From Leishmania donovani (Eukaryota > Euglenozoa > Kinetoplastea > Trypanosomatida > Trypanosomatidae), in assembly GCF_000227135.1 (NCBI RefSeq), contig NC_018247.1, positions 241,675 to 305,674 on the forward strand: a stretch of DNA of 64,000 bases, in the 5' to 3' direction. Shown here one piece after another: positions 54,104 to 64,000 of the stretch. The position numbers were made by a program, and so were the translations under genes. Every line of letters begins with the position of its first letter. The stretch's first letter is position 1. The notes beneath the pieces were generated by a model. The model was not told where the DNA came from, made no database searches, and was given only the letters and a program-made list of their open reading frames with translations.

Positions 54104-56203
54104 TTTTGTGTGTGGTGCTCTTGCTCTCTTTTCTTTCTTCTTTTCTCCTTTATCGGGTGTGTGTGTGTGTGACTTACCTGCACTACTCTGGTCCTATTCC
54201 GATAAGCCTTTGATTTTTTTTCGTTTTCACTGTCCTCCGCTTCCTCCTTGCTTTTCCCCTTCTCCCTTTTTTCCCCGCCTCGATTTTTAGACGAAAAAAA
54301 AAGTCGCATATCTGTCTCTCCCTCTCCGCATTTTCTCCCCTCCCCTCCCCCTCTTCTCCTCCTCTGTGTCTTTGTGTGATTTCTTTTTGTTGTTGTTGCC
54401 CTTTTCGTTTCTTTTTTTCATTGTGGTCGTGGTGATTCTTTTCGTCTCTTGAATTCCGTTGTTGTTTGCTTTCTCCCTTGGCATTGTTTTAGGGTTTTTT
54501 TCTGTTTTTGTTTTGTTTTGTTTTCAGGTTCCCCTCCCCCCTCCCTTTTCGTTTTACACTGCCGTTGCTGTTGCTGCTGTTTTTTTTTTCCTTTTCCTGT
54601 TTTGCTGTGTGTGGGGTGGGGTTCTGTTGATTGATTGGTTCTATTCAAGAGTGAAGTTGTATCGTTTTTTTTTGTTGTTTTGTTTTTGCTCCCCTCCCCT
54701 ATTTGTCGGCTTTCTTTTTGCCCCCCTGCCCTCCCTCCCTCCTCCTCCACCACCCTCTGTGGTATCGTTGCGTGTGGGTGCGTGTGGACCCTTTCGTGTT
54801 GTTGTTGTTTCATCTCGCTTCTTTAGCGGCATTTGTGTGTGTGTGTGTGGCTTCCCTCTTCTTGGTTTCCTCCTTGTCGTCGTCGTTTGCATTGCCCTCT
54901 CCCTCGTGCCCCCCCCTCTCTCTCTCTCTCTTGTGTCGCTCCTTTTCCATTTTTGGTCGTCTGCCACCCACTCACTCACCAAAGGACGGACTGTTCGACA
55001 CCACTCCTCATCTGCCTCCCCCTCTCTGCTTTTCCTCACGCATTTTCTGCGTTGTCTGCTCCTCTTGCGTGCGGGTTCGTATCGTTGTCGTCGGGCTTTT
55101 TTTTGCCCCTTTTCTCACGTTTTGGGGGGTTCGTTTTTCTTCTCTCTTCTTCAGCTTTTCTCTTCGGGCGCACGGAGGCAAGGGGCAGAAGAGGCCGACA
55201 GCAAAAACAAGAAAAAAAACAAAGGCGTCATAACAGAACACAAGGCAAACTCCAGCGCGCATCTACGGGCACAAGAGTACCAACCGTCGTAACACAAGCC
55301 AACGAGAGCACACGTGCACCGAAGCGAAGGCCGGTGTGTCTGTGTGTGTGTGTGTGTGTGTGTGCCTGCACAGCAAGAGAAAGCAGCGTTTGAAGGTGTA
55401 CCACGTGGCGTTACGGAAAAGATATCGCCACTCCGCTAATAGCGCGTGTCGAGTGATTCTATTCTCTCCCTCCCTCTCCCTCCCTCCCTCCCGGGTCATA
55501 TCCACTGGCCTCGCTCACTATCTCTGCGGACTGTGATAGTGCGCCCTTGGTTTTTTTCCTTTTTCTGTTTTGTCTTTCGGCTCTTCTTTTCTTTCATCCC
55601 TCTTCCTCCTCTCCTTTTTTTTTGTTTTTTTTTGTTTGTTGTTGAACAGCGCGCGCGCTTGACGACCTCGCAGTACAACACCACACCAATCCGCGTCATC
55701 ACCCATTCATTGAACAAGGGCAACTAAAAAAAAAGGTTCAACGATAGGGTCGATCTGGACTGTGATACACAAGAACAGCAGCAACAACACGCGCATGAGA
55801 TAGGCGTCTTTTTGTTTTTGGTCTTCTGCTCTTCTTGTCCCTTCGTGTGTGTGTGTGTGTATTCTCCTTTTCTAGAATAGTTCTCCTGATCATTTTGCTC
55901 AGCGTTCAGCTTCCGCCTGTCAGACACGTGATTGCTTGTCTGTGTGTCGGTGTGTGTCCGTCTGTGTCTGTAGCTGCCCTCTCTTGCAAACCGTGTGCGG
56001 CGAAGCGCGTGCGCATACAGGCCTCCGTGAAGTATTGATAAGGAGGGCAAGAGAAGCAACTGCAAGGGATAAAAAAGACAAGCGTACTTGGCCTTCCGGG
56101 TGGGGTGTCTCTCGTTTGGTGTTCTCTTTTCCGGTAAGTAATCGTGTTAACACGTGCACGCTTCCTTTTTTGTTTGTTTTGTGTGTGTGTGTGTGTGTGT
56201 GTG

Positions 56204-56247
56204 AGCGCCGCTTCCGCTTTCTCTGCCTCCCTCTGCGTCTTGTTCAG
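56204..56247 (+). promoter_or_regulatory. Candidate trans-splice acceptor for paralogue 3
   Basis: C/T-rich tract ending in TTGTTCAG, with the AG at 56,246-56,247, 53 nt before the ATG. A (TG)n array (56,179-56,203) lies just upstream. Confidence 0.55.
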
Positions 56248-56300
56248 AGCGTGCAACGCCACCGACGCCCCTCCATTCATCGTTCACTCTAGCATCAGCC

Positions 56301-59300
56301 ATGGGCGCAGTTCCGTCACGCGAGTGCACCTCGCTATTCTCGTACTTCCGCGGGAGCTACGAGGTGGGTATGGTGCCGCTGACCAAGTACTACTTTGGTA
56401 AGGACACAGACGCCGCCACCGCCCCAGTGGATGTCGATGCTAGCGTTCACATTGCGCCTCTGCAGCGTGCAACCACCGCTGGTCGTAAGCCGCAGCAGCA
56501 GCCATCATCGCTTCTGTCGCACGCAGGCTCGCGCAGCCACATGCGCCAACAGCTGCGGCAACAGCTTTTACTCATGCGACGCGATCCTGCGGTCCTGTAC
56601 GCCAACGCCCGTGACGCGCAAAACATTCTGCAGAGCCTGTCGCACCACGAGAACAGCGCCCAACATAGGAGGAGCAGCAGCAGCAACGAAGCGCGCGCCG
56701 CTTCGGCAGAGACGACCAGCCTGTCGCCCGCGGCGCTTGTTGGAAAGGAGGTTTCGACATCATCAGCAGCAGCTGGTGTGGCAGCCGCCGCGGACCACAG
56801 CGTCAACGAGAACAGCGGTGCCGCAACGCCGGAGGAGAACAGCCGCACCGACAGCCTCACGGGCGCCTCGGACAGCGAGCGAAGTGACTCAAACCTCCCG
56901 GTGCACCAACAAGACGGCAGCAGCGCAATCGATCCTTGTGTGGCAGAGCGCCTGCTCAGTAACTACTGGAGTATCATGCCGGACAGCAACTTCACCGAGG
57001 CGGACCTGGACCGCTTCCTCGACCTCGTAGACGCGACGCTCTTCGATACGAACGACGAGCTGCTCTCTGTCGACCCTGTCCTCCCCGGCACAGCCGCGGC
57101 GCCAGGCACGTCCAGTGGGAAGCCTTTTATGCCTGTACCGTGTGCTCTCTGCCTCGCCTACCCGGACGGCAAGGAGCGTGAGGGCGCCCTTGCGTTGGAC
57201 GGGCGCGTGATCAACATCATTGGCTACTTTGGGCTCATGACACGTGAGATGCAGGACGCCTTCAAGGTTGTGAAGCGGTTTCCAAACGAGCTGGAGAAGC
57301 AGCGGCAGCACGCCGAAGAGGCTGACAGCGCCTCAGGGCCGATCATGTTTCTCAACACGGCCATCCTCACATCCGCCGGTGACCGCACCCTCGAGCGCGT
57401 GCTCGTGCTTGCGGCAGTGATGCTTCGGCAGCAGTTTCACACGATTGGGCGTCGCCATGTGCTGCAGGCGAAACTGAACCAGCTTCTGCACGAGCAGAGT
57501 GAGCGCAAGCACAACGTCGACCCGCAGATGGTGCGCTACCTGCAAACACTGCTGGCACTCCCACCGAGGGTGGAGCAGCAGCAGCCGTTCTTCGATCCTC
57601 TGCTGGAGATCCCGCTGCCCAGCATACCATCCGGCATTTACACGCCTACCCAGTACGTCAACGCCGCCTCCAATGAAGCGTCGCAGCGCCCACATGCCTC
57701 ATCCCTTAGCAGCTGCGGTCGACCTGCACTTAGCAGCTTCCCCGGGGACGGAAAGTTTCAGAACGCCACGATGGGGCTCTGCGCTGGGGTCGCTGGGGAA
57801 TCATCGCCGCCTCATATGCGGTCGTTGCCGCACGATCGACCCTCATCGATGGGCGGCGTGCCTGCAGGCGGTGTGCTAGGCGTTGCCCTCAACGCTTCAG
57901 GGCCGAGGTTGGGGTCAGAGGGCACGTGCCCACCGCTAATGGACAGCACTGGCGGATCGCTTGGCGCTAATGCAGCGATGCCATCCCCGCCCGTCTTAGG
58001 CCCGCTTCCACTTAGCCAGTCGGACGAAGACGCCATCACGCTTGCTCTGTGTCGTCGCATGCAGCGAGGCCGCGTGGTCATCGAAACAGCAAGCAACAAC
58101 TACTCAGCCTTGAAATCGCTGACGGAGAACTTTGCGTTCCTGTGTTGCCAAATTCTGCTTGACCAGAGCCTCATCACGATGGAGCTGATCGAGCTGCCGG
58201 CGCTGGTGGAGACGCCTTCCTTCAAGCCCGCGGAGTTCGCCAAGACGGTGGCAACGACGCTCGGCTCCACCGCTGGTGAGGAGGCGCGGCCCAGCAAGGG
58301 CATTCTCCAGCCCGCGGCGGACGACGAGAAGCCGTTGAGCACGGCGCAACCCTCACAACCCCGGCTCCCGCCGTCCTCTGCCGTGCTTATCAAGCTCGAT
58401 CCGCAGCATGTGTGCCAGGCAACCATGTGGGCTAGCTCCTTCTTTCACTGCCCGACGCTGCTCCCCAGCGGTGGCTGGGTCAAGTACAAGCTCAAGGACG
58501 AATGTGAGCAGCTGCGACACGTGCTGCAGAACAAAGACATGCTCATTGCCCACTGGCGAAAAACGGACGTCGACCAGGCCGGTCAATACCTCGGCAAGCA
58601 CACGGCGCGGCTTCTCGAGCATGTGCATGCCTTACAGGCGGAGACAGAAGAAGCGCGCGCGCTGTCAGCAGAGTACTGGATGCAGCGGCCCTTGTACGTC
58701 AACCAGGATGGACGCAAGTATGGCCTGTATCAGAGCCGCTACGGCACCATGCTGATCGGTGTGCGCGCCTTCACGGCGGGCAGCGGGTCATCGGCGGCGG
58801 CGGCCAACGCAAAGGAAGAGCGCTCCGGCAGCACCAAGGCTGCAGTAGGCAACAACACGACATCGTTCTCCGGTGACAGCACGTCCCTGGAGGCGCACGC
58901 GGGACAGGCCAGCGCCATCTCCGGCAACCTGCACAGCGCCAACAGCGGCAGCGGAAGCGGGCTCGCGATCGCCCCGCGTGGAGCGGCGCCGCGGTCGGGG
59001 GGCGTGAATGGGAGTCGTACGGGCCACCATAGCGTTTTCAGCTCCAACAACGACGGGGGCGTGAGCCCCCAAAGCGTGAGCAACAACAGCAACATCAGCG
59101 AACGGTACGGCCGCGGAGTTGGTGGCGACATGGCTGGCGGCGGCGCGGGCTATTCGAATAACGGGCCCTACATAAATTACCCGCCTCACACCGCAAACGG
59201 CAACAGCGGCAACGGCGCGTACGCATCGGCGCCCTTCATGCGACCGCAGGTATACATGAGCAGCAACAACAGCGGCAGACCCAGTGAAGCGGTGCCATAC

Positions 59301-61169
59301 TGCGGCTCTCCTTCTGTCCCTGGCTACCTCATGGAGATGGCGAGCGGATACAACACGCTGCCGCCACAGCAGCCGCAGCAGCGTGTCAACATCCTGAGCG
59401 TGATCCCCGACCCCCACAAGTGCAAGTCTGCCCACAGCAGCGGTCATTCACGCGTTGGAAGCAGCCTGGCGCACGGCATAGCGGGCTGGCAGGCAATGCA
59501 GCCTAGCAACGCACAGATGCCGCCGCCTCCTGCGTCAAGTCACATGAACTGCGCACCGCCTGGCCAGCAGCAGGGCGAGGTCATGGGAAGCCCGTCAGGC
59601 TTCGCGTACGCGGCAGCGTCATCGTCGATGTCGTATAAGCCGGCGCCGCCCGCCTATCACGCCGCTTCCCACAATATCAACCCCTCTGCTACAGGTACGT
59701 GCGCCCTAGTCTCATCCCCACAGTCGCCGCCGATGTCAGGCAAGCAGGTGAACAGCTCGTCGCTCAGGGCCGACGTGGCCGCATCACCGCAGCTGCGCCT
59801 TCAAAACGCCAGCAACAGCGACGCTCAGCACGGTCTGACCATGGACGCCGCCAAAAACGCAGCAGCCAGTCGGCCGCTGCCAGACGTAAAGGCGCCTTGG
59901 GCGAACGACAAGAATGGCGAGGTGCCGCGCTCGTCGGCGCCGGCGAAATCCGCGGCGTCCAGCACCCCACACGGCAACAGCGCGGCGGCAACGCACGCAG
60001 CCGCTGCGCCGTTCCCTCACGGTTGCATTGGCATGAATTGTGACGACGTCGGCGCCGCAGGTGACTATCTCGCGGCCAGCCAGTGCAACGCATCGGCGAC
60101 GCAGCAGGCGACCCGAAGCAGCAGCGAGCCACACGTCACCAAGGCTGCGGATGAGGGTAAAACTGCCAACCAGGCGACAGCGCCGAAGGCGGCTGTGCTA
60201 CGGAGCGTGATGCCGTGGTCGCTGCAGGGCGGAACAGTGTGGGAGAGCGATGATGACGCGACGGACGACACAACGCAGTTTCTGCTGCGCAGCACAGAGC
60301 TGCTGGACGTCGATGATGAAAACGCGAAGAAGGAGCCTGCTGGCGGTAATCGCAACAACGCCGCTAGCGATGATGAAGAGCTGGGCGTCCGCCGTGTTAC
60401 TCGACTGATGGCAGGCCGAGACATGTTTGTAACCAGCGCGGCCCATCAGCTACCACCGTCCGCGCCGGCGAAGAGCCTAGATATGTCAATCATGAACATG
60501 CTACTGACTGCTGCCCCGCAGTCGCAGCCGAGCGACGCCGCGATGTCGTCTACTGCCGCCGCGCGGCAGCTGACCTTCCCTACTATCGCAGAGCCGCCCA
60601 AGCCCGTTCCAGCGCCGTCCTTTCAACCCGGCGGTGTCTTTCCCGTTTATGTCCTTCAGTTACCAGCGCACGCACCGCAGCAGCAGCAGCAGCAGCAGCA
60701 ACCCCAGCCTCAGCCGCAGCTAACCACTACCTCGCCGTTGCCAGCAGCGGCACCGCCATCGGACAAGTCACTCTACTACACCATGGCCAGCGGCGTACCC
60801 CTCCTTGTGCAGCCAGCGACGACGCCTGGCGGGTTGGCGATCGCCTACCCGAATAGTCAACCGTTCCCGCAAGGCGGCGGTAGTTTCATGCCGTACCCGG
60901 CTATGCCTCAGCCTCCACCGCCACAGCAGCCGCAGCAGCAGTCGATAACCATGATGCAACACGGTCAAGCTATGATGAGCGCGCCTGGCCTCGATGGGCG
61001 GTCAGTGGCACGGTTCTCGGTGCAGCCTGATGCCAGCTGGGGCAGTCAGTACCGCTTTTTTTCCAACAGCCCTAGCAACCTTGCAGGTGCCTTCGCGAAC
61101 AGTCGCACACCGGCGTACAGCAATAACAACGGCAACAACCCGTTCCAGACTGGTAACGACTTCTCTTAG
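56301..61169 (+). CDS. Paralogue 3: MG-x-x-PS protein, longest member
   Basis: 1622 aa; function unknown. MGAVPSREC fits N-myristoylation and, alone of the three, has a nearby Cys9 that could be palmitoylated (inference). Shared blocks: YEVGMVPLTKYYF (residue about 20), LRQQLLLMRRDPAVLYANAR (about 85), NFTEADLDRFLDLVDATLFD (230), PVPCAL (278) followed by LDGRVINIIGYF, AGDRTLERVL (359), and NNYSALKSL (599). An LIKLDP...WVKYKLKDECEQL segment continues to about residue 820. Insertions between blocks are Ser/Ala/Gln-rich. The tail (about 830 onward) is Ser/Asn/Gly/Gln/Pro-rich with a Gln run at nt 60,678-60,703, and ends in NNPFQTGNDFS, which includes an NPF motif. Closest to paralogue 2 by block identity. 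Confidence 0.87.
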   Translation: MGAVPSRECTSLFSYFRGSYEVGMVPLTKYYFGKDTDAATAPVDVDASVHIAPLQRATTAGRKPQQQPSSLLSHAGSRSHMRQQLRQQLLLMRRDPAVLYANARDAQNILQSLSHHENSAQHRRSSSSNEARAASAETTSLSPAALVGKEVSTSSAAAGVAAAADHSVNENSGAATPEENSRTDSLTGASDSERSDSNLPVHQQDGSSAIDPCVAERLLSNYWSIMPDSNFTEADLDRFLDLVDATLFDTNDELLSVDPVLPGTAAAPGTSSGKPFMPVPCALCLAYPDGKEREGALALDGRVINIIGYFGLMTREMQDAFKVVKRFPNELEKQRQHAEEADSASGPIMFLNTAILTSAGDRTLERVLVLAAVMLRQQFHTIGRRHVLQAKLNQLLHEQSERKHNVDPQMVRYLQTLLALPPRVEQQQPFFDPLLEIPLPSIPSGIYTPTQYVNAASNEASQRPHASSLSSCGRPALSSFPGDGKFQNATMGLCAGVAGESSPPHMRSLPHDRPSSMGGVPAGGVLGVALNASGPRLGSEGTCPPLMDSTGGSLGANAAMPSPPVLGPLPLSQSDEDAITLALCRRMQRGRVVIETASNNYSALKSLTENFAFLCCQILLDQSLITMELIELPALVETPSFKPAEFAKTVATTLGSTAGEEARPSKGILQPAADDEKPLSTAQPSQPRLPPSSAVLIKLDPQHVCQATMWASSFFHCPTLLPSGGWVKYKLKDECEQLRHVLQNKDMLIAHWRKTDVDQAGQYLGKHTARLLEHVHALQAETEEARALSAEYWMQRPLYVNQDGRKYGLYQSRYGTMLIGVRAFTAGSGSSAAAANAKEERSGSTKAAVGNNTTSFSGDSTSLEAHAGQASAISGNLHSANSGSGSGLAIAPRGAAPRSGGVNGSRTGHHSVFSSNNDGGVSPQSVSNNSNISERYGRGVGGDMAGGGAGYSNNGPYINYPPHTANGNSGNGAYASAPFMRPQVYMSSNNSGRPSEAVPYCGSPSVPGYLMEMASGYNTLPPQQPQQRVNILSVIPDPHKCKSAHSSGHSRVGSSLAHGIAGWQAMQPSNAQMPPPPASSHMNCAPPGQQQGEVMGSPSGFAYAAASSSMSYKPAPPAYHAASHNINPSATGTCALVSSPQSPPMSGKQVNSSSLRADVAASPQLRLQNASNSDAQHGLTMDAAKNAAASRPLPDVKAPWANDKNGEVPRSSAPAKSAASSTPHGNSAAATHAAAAPFPHGCIGMNCDDVGAAGDYLAASQCNASATQQATRSSSEPHVTKAADEGKTANQATAPKAAVLRSVMPWSLQGGTVWESDDDATDDTTQFLLRSTELLDVDDENAKKEPAGGNRNNAASDDEELGVRRVTRLMAGRDMFVTSAAHQLPPSAPAKSLDMSIMNMLLTAAPQSQPSDAAMSSTAAARQLTFPTIAEPPKPVPAPSFQPGGVFPVYVLQLPAHAPQQQQQQQQPQPQPQLTTTSPLPAAAPPSDKSLYYTMASGVPLLVQPATTPGGLAIAYPNSQPFPQGGGSFMPYPAMPQPPPPQQPQQQSITMMQHGQAMMSAPGLDGRSVARFSVQPDASWGSQYRFFSNSPSNLAGAFANSRTPAYSNNNGNNPFQTGNDFS

Positions 61170-63860
61170 CACTGCAGAGGCGAAGTGCCCAGTGCTGGGC
61201 TCTCTGATTCGCTGCCCCCGCTCGTCCCCGTACGGCTGCCAACGAGAAGCGGCCACTTCTCCACCTCCCCCTCTTTCTCTCTCGCCACGAGGGCGCATCT
61301 TTTTTTTTTGTGCATGTGTGCGGTGTGAGGGACATGATCTTGTCGGTCTGTTTGTGTCGATCTCTTTTTTGTCGATTTTGTTGTTGTGCTGCGCGCGCGT
61401 GCGTGCGTGTGTGGGGGGGGGGGCCGCTTTTCTGCTTCCCTTCTTCCAGTCTACGCTCTGCGCTCTTTTACAGGATTCGCTTTACCAATTCAAGCGTCCT
61501 TCCCCTAACCCTCTCCCTCCCGCTGTCGAAAAAACGCGCAGGTGCGGTTGATGAGACATGCATGCGCACAAGAAAGTGAAGAAGAGCCGAATGATGAAAA
61601 GAGGAAACTGGAGTGGAACAGGGAGGAACGGAAAGGGGGAAAGGGGGCGAGCCCCGTAGACGGAGCTGAACCTCCATCTCTCTTTCTCTCTGTCTTCCGC
61701 TTGCGTGTTCACAGTGTTCTTCGCTCCTCGTCTCGTTGTGCGCACCTGCACCCCTTCTTCTTCTGCTTTTTTTTCCTTCCGTCTCTCTCTCTCTATATAT
61801 ATATCGACGCCTTCCAATGAATAAAACGCAAACGCTTCTTCTCTGTTGTTGTTTTCGTTGCTTTCTCCCTAACGTTGGCCATCCTTTTATGTTTCCTCTT
61901 TCCGTGTTTGCTGTATCTCACTCTCACTCTCTCACTTCGTTGCAACTTTTATTAGGATTACGTCGTTTCGCTGCTCCTGCTCTTCTTCCTTCCACGATTG
62001 GGTGTCCTTTGTTGTTGTTGTTTTCGTCGTTTTCTGTGCGTGTGTGTGTGTGTGTGTGTGTGGTGGGGTCTACACACGTATGTACACGTGTGTGTGTGTC
62101 TGTGGCCCTTTCTATATATGACAATATATTCGTTTATTTTCTTTTTGCTGTGGCCCGCACGCAGCTGCTGCGTGGTTGCAGACCTCAGTTGCACATCCGT
62201 TTTGGGAGAGGGGGAGGGCTTGTATGCTCTCCCTCTCCATCCCTCTCTCTTTGCCTTCTCTTCATTGCACGATCAAAATGTTTTACCTCCTTTTTTCCCC
62301 CTTTTCCGAACCTGATATTGTGCCTGTTGTCTTCCTCCTCCTTTCACCACCTGCCTTCACGCCACCACCCACACCCCACCCTCTTCGACTGTCTGACTGG
62401 TTGTGTGTACGCGCGGGTGTGTGTGTGTGTGTGTGGCAGGGTGGGACTGTCTCGGGTGGTAGTGGATGTCGCTACCTGATCCTCTGCGTCAGCGCCGTTA
62501 TCGTCGATGATGGCGCTAATCGTATAACTTGCCTGTTTCTCTCTTCCCTTTCGCTCTTTTCTTTTTTTCGTTCCCCTTCATCTCCGCACTGTTCAACACA
62601 TCTATATCCACATATAGAGAGAGGTAGAGGGAGATATAGACGCCTATATATATATAAATATTTTCACGAGTGTGTGTGTGTGTATGTGTGCTCGCTTGTG
62701 AGGGCTGGTCTGCTCGATGTCGAGCTGTGGAAATAGCAGCAGAGTATAAATAAAAAAAATCGACGACAGCCTTGAACCTCCTTTTTTTTTCGGACACCGA
62801 AGCCTGCACACTTGTCTAATCATTATCATGAACATCATCATCCTTCTCTCTTCGTCACGCACCCGCTCCTTTGTTCTTCTTTCTCCCTCCCTCTCTGGTC
62901 GTTGTGTGTGTGTGTGTGTGTACTCATCTGTGAGCTTTTCTTTTTTTTTTTTTGGGGAGGGGGGTGTTTGTGTGTTTTGCTCTCCTCTTTCTTGTTTTTG
63001 TTTCTTGCGTTGGATTTGCCTGCCTTCTTTCTCTGCCTGCGTGTGCCTGTGCCTGCGCGCCTCTTCTTTTGTTTTCCCTCGTCTTGTGCGTGCACGTTCT
63101 TTGCAAAGTTTTGTTGCTCCGTTTTTTTTTTTTCGGATGGAGGAGGAGGAGGAGGAGGAGGAGGTTGTGACGGCGGGTGTCTTTTTCGTTGACCGCTGTT
63201 TGGGTGTTTGTTCTTGTCTTCTTTTCTGCTTCTTTCGGGGTACTTAAGTAACCCGTACGAGGCACTGAAAGGTGTGTGTGTATGCGTATGTACGGAAATA
63301 TATATATATATAGATGTGTGTCTATGTCTGTCTGTCGGTGTGTGTTTTGCTTGTCGACACGGTAATAACTACCCAGAAATATATACTAGGAGTGCATCCA
63401 GCACACAGGAACACAGACAGACACAGACACAAGCAGAAACTATAACAACAAAAAAAAAAGAAAACGGTCACCATCATCTTCGAACGGTAACACGCACACG
63501 CACCAAATATAGATAAACATGCACCAATACTCATTATCATCGACACTATTTATTATTATTATCCCCCTACCCCTCTCCTTCTTTCATTTCTCCCACTTCC
63601 TCGGGTGGGTATCAGGGTTCTTCTTGTTCTTTTTGGGGGGTTGTCTTTGTGTCCTTTGCATGCCGCCATTTCCCTGTCTTGTCTCGCTATCGCCCCCCCC
63701 TCCCCCTCCCTCCCTCGCTTCCTTCCTTCCTCCCGCCCGCCCGCCCGCCTTTTCCGTGTGGGTGTCGGTGCGTGGGCGTTCCGATGCTTTCCCTATTGTT
63801 GTTGCTCTGGTCTCTCTCCCTCCCTTCACCTCATATACATCTCGGATGATGCGGGGACCA
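61170..63860 (+). other. Start of a further long spacer after paralogue 3
   Basis: Same mosaic as the other spacers: (TG)n at 62,039-62,062, 62,417-62,434, 62,675-62,690 and 62,905-62,922; TA-rich bits at 61,794-61,805, 62,647-62,656 and 63,300-63,311; a GGA repeat at 63,138-63,164; poly-G at 61,413-61,423. No gene seen. Confidence 0.7.
63138..63164. repeat. (GGA)n repeat
   Basis: Eight to nine GGA/GAG units, preceded by a T-rich run. Purine-strand simple repeat seen directly. Confidence 0.9.
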
Positions 63861-64000
63861 CCTCAGTGCTGAACCACAGGCCCCAGTATTTCACCCTGCG
63901 TGTGTGGGGAAGCCAAGCAGCCGGCAGCATGCCCTCCGGGTCTTTTTGCGGACTCTTGGCATCAGCGGAGAACTCTGGACTGGCGCATTACCGAAGAGAG
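63861..64000. other. High-complexity block cut by the window end
   Basis: Composition changes sharply here from simple sequence to balanced, non-repetitive DNA. Two forward frames are open to the end (140 bases), too short to judge. It could be the start of a dispersed repeat such as a retroposon fragment, or of unusual UTR sequence. There is no acceptor-plus-ATG arrangement that would support a gene start. Confidence 0.3.

Larger units (their letters stand above)
46628..56300 (+). other. Spacer right of the gap, before paralogue 3
   Basis: After about 200 bases of coding-like sequence the spacer returns to the same mosaic: (TG)n at 48,848-48,872, 49,622-49,647, 50,754-50,773, 52,060-52,074, 54,067-54,103, 55,337-55,364 and 56,179-56,203; CCCAT repeats at 49,330-49,353; CCCA/CCCT runs at 49,997-50,022 and 53,434-53,479; and A/purine-rich islands at about 52,150-52,720, 53,500-53,820 and 55,190-55,440. 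Weak frames at 51,432-51,743 and 52,444-52,968 are the only candidates worth noting. Confidence 0.65.

Overview
The window looks like nuclear DNA of a kinetoplastid, most likely Leishmania or a close relative in Leishmaniinae. All convincing genes lie on the + strand with no strand switch. They are intronless and G/C-rich at third codon positions. Pyrimidine tracts followed by an AG, the usual trans-splice acceptor arrangement, lie upstream of most starts. Gaps between genes hold (TG)n, (TA)n and poly-pyrimidine DNA. This fits one stretch of a polycistronic gene cluster transcribed left to right. The species call is inference; no spliced-leader, rRNA or telomeric sequence is present to fix it.

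Positions 1-14,100 are ordinary and gene-dense. In order they carry the 3' part of a kinesin with a very large insertion in motor loop 5, a short Rrp5-like rRNA biogenesis protein (HAT repeats), the PP2A scaffold subunit A (HEAT repeats), a small basic, possibly mitochondrial protein of unknown function, and a Hikeshi/OPI10-family Hsp70 import factor. A high-complexity block near 12,550-12,995 may be a SIDER-type degenerate retroposon.

Positions 18,781-61,169 are unusual. Three large proteins (1339, 1068 and 1622 aa) lie in tandem. Their sequences show them to be diverged paralogues. They share an N-terminal MG-x-x-PS motif that fits N-myristoylation, a short E-x-x-(V/I)-P-x-x-(K/R)-x-x-F block, a downstream PVPCA block and further blocks, followed by long Q/N/S/P-rich low-complexity tails. 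I do not recognise the family. The first two are followed by about 15.5 kb and 14.8 kb with no convincing gene, far longer than usual spacing in these compact genomes. These spacers are mosaics of CT-rich, T-rich, (TG)n and purine/A-rich islands. An 840-base run of Ns (45,788-46,627) interrupts the second spacer, and its flanks have coding-like composition, so a gene may be hidden there.

No operon logic links the genes. In this lineage neighbours are co-transcribed but regulated after transcription, so the long probable UTRs of the paralogue cluster are where regulation would be expected. The best lead for something undescribed is the tandem myristoyl-motif, prion-like paralogue family together with its giant spacers.
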